From Clostridium sp. CAG:288 (GTDB taxonomy: Bacteria; Bacillota_I; Bacilli_A; RFN20; CAG-288), in contig FR898183.1 in the NCBI GenBank assembly GCA_000437395.1, positions 2,159-34,021 of the forward strand: a DNA stretch of 31,863 bases, in the 5' to 3' direction. Below the pieces are notes generated by a model, which worked only from the letters and a program-made list of their open reading frames with translations, was not told where the DNA came from and ran no database searches. A program made the position numbers and the translations under genes. Below, one piece after another: positions 1-6,935 of this stretch; the first letter of the stretch is position 1; every line of letters starts with the position of its first letter.

Positions 1-2
1 CT

Positions 3-47
3 CTTTCTAAACAAGCTAGAGCAATTAACGCTATTCGCGGTAGATAA
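3..47 (+). CDS. C-terminal end of an unidentified gene (partial)
   Basis: Only the last 14 codons are in the window. Read from base 3 they end in a basic tail (SKQARAINAIRGR) followed by TAA at 45-47. A strong terminator hairpin follows six bases later, which supports a gene ending here on the plus strand. Another frame also stays open to a TAA at 52-54, so the frame is a judgement based on the basic, ordinary-looking tail. No function can be assigned. Confidence 0.3.
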   Translation, partial: LSKQARAINAIRGR

Positions 48-52
48 AAAAT

Positions 53-96
53 AAGAGATTAATTGAAATTGAATTTTCAAATAATCTCTTTTTTGT
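53..96. terminator. Bidirectional rho-independent terminator
   Basis: The 16-base arms at 53-68 and 75-90 pair with one mismatch around a 6-base loop. T6 follows on the plus strand, and a T-rich run follows on the minus strand. It can end both the plus-strand gene that stops at 47 and the minus-strand 5'-nucleotidase gene that stops at 96. Confidence 0.85.
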
Positions 97-2075
97 TATA
101 TCAATTTAAACTGCGATAAATTCTTTGAATAATCACTTGCTGTTATTTTGCTATTTTTTAATAAATAATCATGAGTAATATCTCTATAGTTATATATACT
201 TTGTCCATCTTTTGTTAGCTTTCCAATTATCTCTGCTGATGGGAAATAGTCATAATTACGTGAGGAGTTTCTATGCAATGCTAAATAATCAATAACTGCT
301 ATAGTATAATATTTTGTATCATCAAGTGATTCTTCATTAATTCTATAAATATAATTTGAGCTATACTTAGCTTCATTTCTTATTTCAGAACCTAAAGCTT
401 TAACTATAAATACTTCATTATCAAATGGAAGTGCAGTATATAAATCAGCATAAGTAACATTGCCTTTAACACTAGCACGTCCATTATTACACATTGAATA
501 ATCAATGTTAAATCCTTGATTAGTAGCTTCATCAGCAATAGCTTTGACGACTAAATTAGCGATAGAATTTGTACCAGATGAATATAAAGTACCACTAACG
601 TATGCTAATGTTTCACTTCCAATAGCATCAGTCTCAGTTTTATATTTGTTATATAAATTAGATAAACTTGTATCGTATTCACTAATATCTAAAGCTAAAT
701 TTTCAGTGTTAGTAGCTTCATAACTTTGAACTTGACCTTTGCTATAGTTTAAAGTTACTTTGCTATAAGCGACTCCGTTTGAACTAGCTTGAATAAATGG
801 AACATCGTTAACATATTCTAATTCGTATTGATGTGAGTGAGCACAGAATACAACATCAGCATATTTTTTATTGCTGACAGAGCTATATTCAGCTATGCCA
901 CCATATTTACTTGTCATATCAGCTGCAGAAGCGTGAGCACTAACTACAACAATGTCGACACCTTTATTTACTCTTAAGTCATCAGATATTTCTTTTATGA
1001 CTTCTTCAGGATTAATAAAAGTATATTCATCGGCAAATTGTGAAGAAATAGAAGTTATTTGATCTGATCCAATTACACCTATTATTCCAACTTTCAAACC
1101 ACTTTCTAAAGTCTTAATAGTATATTTTTCCCCTAATTCATCTGCATGGTCTAATACTTTTTTATTTTCTATATCAAAATGATAAATATTTGAAGCTAAG
1201 AAAGGCGTTGAAGAACTTATTTGCATATTACTAGTTATATACTTTGCTCCCCAGTCAAATTCGTGATTTCCTAAAGTAAAGCAATCAAATCCAATATCAT
1301 TAATAGCGTATGTTAATAATTCACCATGATTATAATTTGACTCTAAAGATCCTTGCCACATATCTCCAGAATTAATCAAAACAGTATTTTCTTCTTTTCC
1401 TTTTTGCTTTAAAAATGTTCCGTATTTTAGAATTCCCATATTAGAATTCTTTTCTACTGTCGAGCCGTGGAAATCGTTAATTCCATACATAGTAATACTA
1501 ATTTCTTTGTTATCATCTTTTACTATTAAATTGCAAGAAGCTTTTAATCCATCAACGATAATAGATATTTTTGTGTTTCCTTCTTTTTTTGCTGTTATCA
1601 AACCTTCATTAGAAACAGTAGCAATACTTTCGTTTTCACTAAGCCACGATACCGATTCTAATGGAGTAAAATTTATTTCATATTCTAATTTATAAGTTTC
1701 ACCAACATTAAGAACTAAACTATCAATCATAGAAATTTTCTTTTCAACACTTGAAGTACTACTGCTTGAAGATGTTGAAGAACTAGATGTTGATGATGAA
1801 CTTATAGTTGAACTACTAATACTACTTGATGAAGATGTACTAATTGATGAAGATACACTAGTACTACTTGAACTTATATTCGAAGTACTACTATCCGAAC
1901 TAACATAGCTACTAGATGAGCTAGAACTAATTGTACTAGATGTAAAATTACTTGATGAACTACTAGTGCTCGTTGAATCGCTAGAAGATGTATCAATTAT
2001 TCCTATACTACAACTTGTCAAAGACAAAATAGCAAAAATAGATATTATATTTATTCGTTTTATACTTTTTTTCAT
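96..2075 (-). CDS. Surface lipoprotein 5'-nucleotidase/UshA-type metallophosphoesterase with Ser-rich stalk
   Basis: The protein probably removes phosphate from extracellular nucleotides outside the membrane. Start: the ATG at 2075 is chosen because GGAG lies 6 bases upstream; an in-frame ATG at 2087 has no such site. From that start (659 aa), residues 1-22 form a lipoprotein signal ending LTSC. Residues 30-109 are almost pure Ser/Thr, followed by an Ig-like Big_2-type domain (about 110-190). The calcineurin-like phosphoesterase domain shows NDFHG, NSGDMWQG, GNHEFDWG, SAHAS and AHSHQYE metal-site motifs. A 5'-nucleotidase C-terminal domain follows (NNGRASVKG, ALPFDNEV). There is no LPXTG, so anchoring is by lipid. 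It is a single gene between two terminators. The exact substrate (5'-nucleotides, UDP-sugars or cyclic nucleotides) cannot be told from sequence. Confidence 0.9.
   Translation of the reverse strand: MKKSIKRINIISIFAILSLTSCSIGIIDTSSSDSTSTSSSSSNFTSSTISSSSSSSYVSSDSSTSNISSSSTSVSSSISTSSSSSISSSTISSSSTSSSSTSSSSSTSSVEKKISMIDSLVLNVGETYKLEYEINFTPLESVSWLSENESIATVSNEGLITAKKEGNTKISIIVDGLKASCNLIVKDDNKEISITMYGINDFHGSTVEKNSNMGILKYGTFLKQKGKEENTVLINSGDMWQGSLESNYNHGELLTYAINDIGFDCFTLGNHEFDWGAKYITSNMQISSSTPFLASNIYHFDIENKKVLDHADELGEKYTIKTLESGLKVGIIGVIGSDQITSISSQFADEYTFINPEEVIKEISDDLRVNKGVDIVVVSAHASAADMTSKYGGIAEYSSVSNKKYADVVFCAHSHQYELEYVNDVPFIQASSNGVAYSKVTLNYSKGQVQSYEATNTENLALDISEYDTSLSNLYNKYKTETDAIGSETLAYVSGTLYSSGTNSIANLVVKAIADEATNQGFNIDYSMCNNGRASVKGNVTYADLYTALPFDNEVFIVKALGSEIRNEAKYSSNYIYRINEESLDDTKYYTIAVIDYLALHRNSSRNYDYFPSAEIIGKLTKDGQSIYNYRDITHDYLLKNSKITASDYSKNLSQFKLI
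1749..1988 (-). repeat. Low-complexity Ser/Thr linker-coding tract
   Basis: About 80 codons inside the 5'-nucleotidase gene encode nearly only Ser and Thr, with a few Ile, Val, Asn, Asp, Phe and Tyr. The DNA is made of degenerate AGT/TCT/ACT/TCA-type codons, not one exact repeat unit. It encodes a flexible stalk between the lipid anchor and the folded domains, and could vary in length between strains. Confidence 0.85.
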
Positions 2076-2104
2076 TAAAAACTCCATTTCTTAAAAACAG
2101 ACAA

Positions 2105-2138
2105 ATAAAAACTCCTTAAGTTTCTAACCTAGGGAGTT
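2105..2138 (-). terminator. Terminator after spx (minus strand)
   Basis: The 6-bp arms at 2110-2115 and 2133-2138 (AACTCC/GGAGTT) pair, and on the minus strand a TTTTTATTT run follows. It lies just past the stop of spx and closes the pgsA-mgsA-spx unit. Confidence 0.65.
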
Positions 2139-2148
2139 AGTTAAAAAT

Positions 2149-2592
2149 TTATTTATTGTTCTCTTCCATATCTTTTAGATGTGGACACGTGTCAAATGTT
2201 GGACAATTTTCATGTGAACACATACTTTGAGCAATTCTTCTTGCACGTGGAATAAAAACTCTAATTTCTTCAGGATTGTAACCAACTTGAATTTTTTTAT
2301 CATCGACCATGATAGGTCTTTTTAAAACTGTTGGATTCTTTTTAATAAACTCTAGCAATTCGTTTAATGACATTGAATTTAAATCAATATTATTTTCTTT
2401 AATAATTTTAGAACGTGTAGAAATTATTTCATCAGTACCATCTAAAGATTTAGTTAAGATATCTTTTAAATCTTCAATTGTTAAATCGCCATTAAGAATA
2501 TTAACTTCAGTAAAAGGTATTTTTTCTGCTTTAAACCACTCTTTAACTTTACGGCATGAAGAGCAAGAAGGGGATACATATATTTTAACCAT
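2149..2592 (-). CDS. spx: Spx/ArsC-family transcriptional regulator with Cys-rich C-terminal tail
   Basis: Spx binds the RNA polymerase alpha subunit C-terminal domain and redirects transcription under thiol stress. The N-terminal redox switch is CSSC at residues 10-13, and the thioredoxin-like fold carries the Spx signature RPIMVDDKKIQVGYN near residues 92-106, followed by EIRVFIPR. The start is fixed by an AGGAGGTG site 5 bases upstream. Length is 147 aa against about 131 for Bacillus subtilis Spx. The extra tail holds three cysteines (C125, C130, C136; C-x4-C-x5-C) plus two histidines, which the classical protein lacks. It is the last gene after pgsA and mgsA, with 58 bases between mgsA and spx. 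An arsenate reductase role is unlikely given the CxxC and the RPI/VGYN region. Confidence 0.88.
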   Translation of the reverse strand: MVKIYVSPSCSSCRKVKEWFKAEKIPFTEVNILNGDLTIEDLKDILTKSLDGTDEIISTRSKIIKENNIDLNSMSLNELLEFIKKNPTVLKRPIMVDDKKIQVGYNPEEIRVFIPRARRIAQSMCSHENCPTFDTCPHLKDMEENNK

Positions 2593-2650
2593 AAAGCACC
2601 TCCTTTCAGATACTTTAGATAACTATTAATATATCACAAATTAGATATAT

Positions 2651-3034
2651 CTAACTCAATAATTTTGAATGAATAACGTATTGAGCCGTTGCGTTATTTG
2701 TTGCAATAGGAATATCATAAACGACAGAGATACGAAGCAAGGCTTTGATATCTGGATCGTGTGGTTGAGATTCAAGCGGATCCCAGAAAAAAATAACTAT
2801 ATCAATCTTACCTTCTGCGATTTTAGCACCGATTTGTAAATCTCCACCAAGTGGACCAGAAAGATATGGTTTAACAATTAAACCTGTTTCTTTTCTAATT
2901 TGCATTGCAGTTGTGCCAGTACCACATAAGTCATACTGGGCTAAAACTTCTTTGTTTTCCTTACAAAATTGGACAATGTCTGCTTTTTTGTGATCGTGAG
3001 CGATCAATGCGATAGTTTTTCTCTGTTGTTCCAT
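2651..3034 (-). CDS. mgsA: Methylglyoxal synthase
   Basis: This cytosolic enzyme converts dihydroxyacetone phosphate to methylglyoxal and phosphate, a bypass of lower glycolysis used when phosphate is short. The 127-aa protein matches the family in length. It shows AHDHKK (H13, D14), the GTGTT phosphate loop (38-42), SGPLGGDLQIGA with catalytic Asp65, FFWDPL (82-87) and the conserved His92. GGAG lies 5 bases before the ATG. It starts 12 bases after the pgsA stop, so the two are probably cotranscribed. A 14-base perfect palindrome (2641-2654) overlaps its stop codon; its role is unknown. Confidence 0.95.
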   Translation of the reverse strand: MEQQRKTIALIAHDHKKADIVQFCKENKEVLAQYDLCGTGTTAMQIRKETGLIVKPYLSGPLGGDLQIGAKIAEGKIDIVIFFWDPLESQPHDPDIKALLRISVVYDIPIATNNATAQYVIHSKLLS

Positions 3035-3046
3035 ATTTTCTCCATT

Positions 3047-3679
3047 CTATAGTGATTCTATATCCTTACTATTAGTTTGTTCCTTTTTCTTTCCAAATGC
3101 AACCTTAAATAGATTAATAAACACAGGAATATATAAAACAAAAGATAGTAACAAGAAGAAAGCTGAGACAGCCATCAATATAGTGCAAATAGTCTCTTTA
3201 TTTGCAAAAGCGATGGAAGGACAATCTAAGACAAGTAAAACGCCCATTACAACGTAAAAGACGAAAGTTGATAATTTACCAAACCATTTAGCACCAGAAA
3301 GTTTTACATCTCTTGTAAAAAGAATTATATCGCATACAAGCATGAATAGTTCTTTAAAGATAAATATAGAGAGCAAAACCCACATCCAATCATAATGAAT
3401 AACCAAAACAATTGCTATAGCAAATTGCATTAACTTATCACCAAGAGGATCTATAAACTTTCCTAAATCAGTTATTTGATTACATCTACGAGCTATTTGC
3501 CCGTCAAGAAAATCAGTAAAACCAGCCACAAATATTAAGCTTGTAGCCACATAGTGTTGAACAACACTATCACCAGCCGTAAGATATAAAACCATAAATA
3601 ATGGTACTAATAAAATTCTTATGTAGCAAAGTATATTAGGAATAGTAAACCAATCTTTTTTGTCAATTTTAAACTTCAT
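3047..3679 (-). CDS. pgsA: CDP-diacylglycerol--glycerol-3-phosphate 3-phosphatidyltransferase
   Basis: This integral membrane enzyme makes phosphatidylglycerophosphate, the first step to phosphatidylglycerol and cardiolipin. The complete CDP-alcohol phosphotransferase signature is present: D56-x2-D59-G60-x2-A63-R64-x8-G73-x3-D77-x3-D81, numbered from the chosen start. Several hydrophobic helices surround it, and the N-terminus (FTIPNILCYIRILLVPLF) is typical of PgsA. The ATG at 3679 is chosen over one nine codons upstream because GAGGT sits at proper spacing before it. It is the first gene of the pgsA-mgsA-spx unit. The closest alternatives are other CDP-alcohol transferases such as cardiolipin synthase types, but the N-terminal pattern favours PgsA. 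Confidence 0.92.
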   Translation of the reverse strand: MKFKIDKKDWFTIPNILCYIRILLVPLFMVLYLTAGDSVVQHYVATSLIFVAGFTDFLDGQIARRCNQITDLGKFIDPLGDKLMQFAIAIVLVIHYDWMWVLLSIFIFKELFMLVCDIILFTRDVKLSGAKWFGKLSTFVFYVVMGVLLVLDCPSIAFANKETICTILMAVSAFFLLLSFVLYIPVFINLFKVAFGKKKEQTNSKDIESL

Positions 3680-3801
3680 AATTACCTCACTAGAAAAGTA
3701 TATCAAAACTTATTTTATAGAAAAAGATGAACTTACAATTTTATTTGACAAAAAGTTAAAAATATGAAACTTTTTTAGAAAAAATACATACCTTAGTTTG
3801 T

Positions 3802-4971
3802 ATGAACATAAAAAAAGATAGTTTAGAGTTGATTACATATTTTAAAAATTGTTTATCGTTAAATGAATATGATTATCTAGCTAACAGCAATATAGTTTTA
3901 AATTGCTTAAAAGAAGATAAAAACATCAGTGAAGCATATATAACAGTAAATAATTATCTGAATCCAACTTTTAAAGAAATTCAAGAAACGTTTCAAAAAA
4001 ACATTAGTGAAAATCCATTGAAATCTTTAACTTTTTTATCATCAATATCAAATACAAAATATCCAGTTTTAACTGTAAATAGAAAAGATATATCTTACAC
4101 GATTAAATCATGCGTTAAAATACACGCCATAGGTTGTCCCTTATGTGTTTCTAACCTAGGTCTTGAAACGCCAAATCGAAAATTTGTATCACTAAGTCTA
4201 TCTAATAACGATTATTTACTACAAGTTCCACCAGCGTCTTATATTGAAGGACATTATGTTTTATTAAATAAAAGACACGTTCCAATATTGTTAGACTTAC
4301 CAGAAATCCAAGATATGCTCGACTTTTCTTATAAATTTCCAAACGTAACAATATGCGCCAATAACGGTTCAAATAGAATCGGAGGTTCAATTCCTAATCA
4401 CGCTCACTTTCAAGTTATCACTTCAAAATTCAACATATCTAAAGCCAAAGATTTAATTGTGTTAAAAAAGAAAAAAGATTATTCGATATCAATTATAGAT
4501 TGGTATGTTCCTAGCTATAGAATTAGATCAAAGAACAAAGAATTAATAGCACAGATATATTCTAAAATTAAACAATCATTTGAAAGCGAAAAGTATGAAA
4601 AATTAGTAAATAATAAAGCAGAACACCATAATTGTTTAAATATAGTTTCATATTATTCAAACAAAGAATATGTTTTAGAAGTTATTTTGAGAAGTAATTT
4701 AATGGTAAATAATAAATACAAATTTGACACTCCTGAAAAGTGCTTGCAAGTAAAAAATAGCGCTATAGGAATATTTGAAGTTTCAGGCTTATTTATCTTA
4801 GATGACAAAATATTTGAAAGAATCAAAAATATTAATAAACCAAGTGAAAAATATATATTTGAAAACTGCAAGAAGATATTAAAAGGCGTTTCTATTTTCA
4901 AGAAACGCCAAAAGAAAATTAATGTTATGAGTCAATTAATAAAAGATTTAGATCTTTTCTGTAATATTTGA
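3802..4971 (+). CDS. Short, divergent GalT-like (HIT superfamily) nucleotidyltransferase
   Basis: The protein resembles the Firmicutes type of galactose-1-phosphate uridylyltransferase, in which a HIT-like fold moves UMP between sugars. What is seen: GCPLC (C112, C115), GHYVLLNKRHVPI at 150-162 (the LNLDKHRP-like segment of that family), and GGSIPNHAHFQ with H200-A-H202-F-Q, where the middle His would be the UMP carrier. At 389 aa it is shorter than the roughly 490 aa usual for this type, and much of the C-terminal region is divergent. No galK or galE is nearby. No clear ribosome binding site precedes the ATG. Its last 24 bases overlap the opposite-strand LysM gene. The family assignment is fairly sure; the substrate is not known. 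Confidence 0.68.
   Translation: MNIKKDSLELITYFKNCLSLNEYDYLANSNIVLNCLKEDKNISEAYITVNNYLNPTFKEIQETFQKNISENPLKSLTFLSSISNTKYPVLTVNRKDISYTIKSCVKIHAIGCPLCVSNLGLETPNRKFVSLSLSNNDYLLQVPPASYIEGHYVLLNKRHVPILLDLPEIQDMLDFSYKFPNVTICANNGSNRIGGSIPNHAHFQVITSKFNISKAKDLIVLKKKKDYSISIIDWYVPSYRIRSKNKELIAQIYSKIKQSFESEKYEKLVNNKAEHHNCLNIVSYYSNKEYVLEVILRSNLMVNNKYKFDTPEKCLQVKNSAIGIFEVSGLFILDDKIFERIKNINKPSEKYIFENCKKILKGVSIFKKRQKKINVMSQLIKDLDLFCNI
4881..4909 (-). terminator. Minus-strand terminator inside the GalT-like gene
   Basis: A perfect 9-bp GC-rich stem (4885-4893 with 4901-4909; GGCGTTTCT/AGAAACGCC) has a 7-base loop. On the minus strand it is followed by TTTT, and T-rich sequence also lies before it. It sits about 40 bases past the stop of the LysM gene and so can end that transcript, although it lies within the coding sequence of the opposing gene. 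Confidence 0.7.
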
Positions 4972-5589
4972 GAAAACTCTTAACACTTCTTTAAATTTAT
5001 TTAAAACAACTTTAAAATCTAACTCGCCTAAAGCAATTGTAATATCACGCCATAAATCGCATAAATCATCGAGCATATTAGAATAATCACTATCGTTTTT
5101 CTTGGATTTAAAGGCTTCTACAATAGCTGCATTTATACTTGATAAAGAGCTTTTTAACTGCAATATATCTTTTGTAATAATAGAATCAGTCAAACTAAGA
5201 ATTTCTTTATTAAACTTTTCAAAGTTAACTTTGACTCTATTTTTAATATTTAAAGTAATTTCATTTAAGTATTCTGCAAACGGCTCTAAAGCTTTAGGAT
5301 ATAAAAACTTAATTTGTAATACATCTTTTAACGCATATGAGTAATCAGTAAATAAATTGGTAGAAATTTGATCGGAATGTTTTCTAAGAGATTCAATTGG
5401 TTCAATTTCTAATTTTTCTCTTTCTTTTTCTTCTTCACAAAGAATATTTAAAGGTTGGCCTTTATACATTCTTTTGTATTTTAAAGAAGGATTAATTCTA
5501 ACAATTTCTTCAGGTGTAGTATTAAATTTTAATGCAATATCATTAATAGATTCGTTTTGTTTAACAATATATAGTTTTATTTTATTCAT
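4948..5589 (-). CDS. LysM-domain protein without signal peptide, helical C-terminal region
   Basis: Residues 5-50 form one LysM motif (YIVKQNESINDIALKFNTTP, then IVRINPSL and GQPLNIL). LysM usually binds N-acetylglucosamine polymers. There is no signal peptide or membrane segment, so the protein probably starts in the cytoplasm. In spore formers, cytosolic LysM proteins such as SafA and SpoVID act in coat assembly, which is a possible but unproven role here. Residues 60-213 are predicted to be mainly helical and match no family I recognise. A GGGGA site precedes the ATG. It lies 38 bases after the dehydratase-like gene and may be the last gene of that operon. Confidence 0.7.
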   Translation of the reverse strand: MNKIKLYIVKQNESINDIALKFNTTPEEIVRINPSLKYKRMYKGQPLNILCEEEKEREKLEIEPIESLRKHSDQISTNLFTDYSYALKDVLQIKFLYPKALEPFAEYLNEITLNIKNRVKVNFEKFNKEILSLTDSIITKDILQLKSSLSSINAAIVEAFKSKKNDSDYSNMLDDLCDLWRDITIALGELDFKVVLNKFKEVLRVFSNITEKI

Positions 5590-5627
5590 ATTATCCCCAC
5601 ATTAATGATATGGAGATAATTTATTCT

Positions 5628-6935
5628 TTATGCTTCAACTTTTTCTTCTTGAGCTTTTAAATTTTCTCGTCCAATAGAAAGCATAAGTTTTATTCTGTTT
5701 TCTTGGTTAACTCTAGGAGCACCTGCATCATAGTCAACAGCAACAATATTGGCCTTTGGATTAATTTCTCTTATCTTACGAATCATTCCTTTACCAGAAA
5801 TGTGGTTAGGTAAGCAACCGAATGGTTGTGTACAAACAATGTTTTCGTAGCCAGATTCAGCTAATTCAAGCATTTCGCCAGTTAATAACCAGCCTTCACC
5901 CATCTTATTACCATAGCCATTTACACCTTTAACTAATTCTTTAACGTGTCCATATGTTGCAGGAACATTGAAATCTGTATAGTGCTTAATAGCATAGTTG
6001 AAAGATTTTTGAATCTTGTCACAATAATCTAATAATATTTCACATACTTTTTTCTTTAAAATATGGCCGCCATAAAGTTTAATGTCTTCAATACGATTAT
6101 CAATTTTAAACATGATAAAGTTCAAAATTCCCGGCAAATTAACTTCACAATTTTCTGATCTTAAGAATTTTTCCAATTCGTTATTACCTAAGGCAGCATA
6201 TTTAACATATATTTCGCCAACGACACCGACTTTAACTTTTAGCGTACGTTCAATTTTAATAGTAGCAAAGTCTTTAGCAATATTATCTAAATTTGCTCTA
6301 ACGTGACTAAGTTTATAGCCTTTACCTTTGCTCATTAAATCAGCAAGGTATTTTGTCCATTTTTCAACTTTAGCTTCTGACTCACCTTTAGTGACTTCAT
6401 AAGGTTCTACTTGATTGTGTAAACACATAAGTAAATCGCCATAGATTAAAGCAGCTAAAGATTTTCTAATCATCGGGATTGTAATGTGGAATCCTGGATT
6501 TCTTTCCATACCTGATAAGTTTAAAGAGACGACTGGAACTTGTTCAAGTCCAGCTTTTTTCAAAGCTTTTCTCAATAAGAAGATGTAGTTACTAGCTCTA
6601 CAGCCACCACCTGTTTGAGTAATCATTAAAGCTACTTTGTTAACGTCATATTTTCCACTTTGAACAGCGTTAATGAGTTGACCTAAAGAAAGAATTGCTG
6701 GGTAACATGTATCGTTATGGATATATTTTAACCCTGTTTGGGCAATATCTGGTGATGTAGTTTCTAAAAGTTCAGCTTTATAACCATAACTAGAAAATAC
6801 TTGTTGAATAATTCTAAAGTGAATAGGTGCCATCATCGGGAAAAGAATAGTAAATTCTTTTTTCATTTGCTTAGTGAAAAGCAAACGGCCAGTTTTTTTA
6901 TCGTATTTTTTCTTTATTGGCTTATTTGAATTCAT
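5628..6935 (-). CDS. 2-hydroxyacyl-CoA dehydratase/activase-related protein (C-terminal part of the large activase family)
   Basis: The 435-aa protein resembles the last third of the large acyl-CoA dehydratase activase-related proteins (HgdB-like region). Paired cysteine motifs suited to iron-sulfur ligation are visible: NDTCYPAILSLGQL (C77), TQTGGGCRASNY (C112), and CTQPFGCLPNH (C368, C374). It has no ATP-binding motif of its own. Its ATG overlaps the stop of the upstream gene as ATGA, and a GGAG site lies 8 bases upstream inside that gene, so the two are translationally coupled and probably form one complex. In many Firmicutes these parts form one chain of about 1400 aa. The reaction of this family has not been settled to my knowledge. 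Confidence 0.82.
   Translation of the reverse strand: MNSNKPIKKKYDKKTGRLLFTKQMKKEFTILFPMMAPIHFRIIQQVFSSYGYKAELLETTSPDIAQTGLKYIHNDTCYPAILSLGQLINAVQSGKYDVNKVALMITQTGGGCRASNYIFLLRKALKKAGLEQVPVVSLNLSGMERNPGFHITIPMIRKSLAALIYGDLLMCLHNQVEPYEVTKGESEAKVEKWTKYLADLMSKGKGYKLSHVRANLDNIAKDFATIKIERTLKVKVGVVGEIYVKYAALGNNELEKFLRSENCEVNLPGILNFIMFKIDNRIEDIKLYGGHILKKKVCEILLDYCDKIQKSFNYAIKHYTDFNVPATYGHVKELVKGVNGYGNKMGEGWLLTGEMLELAESGYENIVCTQPFGCLPNHISGKGMIRKIREINPKANIVAVDYDAGAPRVNQENRIKLMLSIGRENLKAQEEKVEA

Noticed and set aside
1749..1988. CRISPR-like or satellite repeat
   Set aside because: The repetition is only at codon level (Ser/Thr codons), with no constant unit or spacers; it is coding sequence for a stalk.
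2641..2654. Palindrome TTAGATATATCTAA as a terminator of mgsA
   Set aside because: It has no loop and no following T-run. It may be a binding site, but nothing in the sequence supports a specific role.
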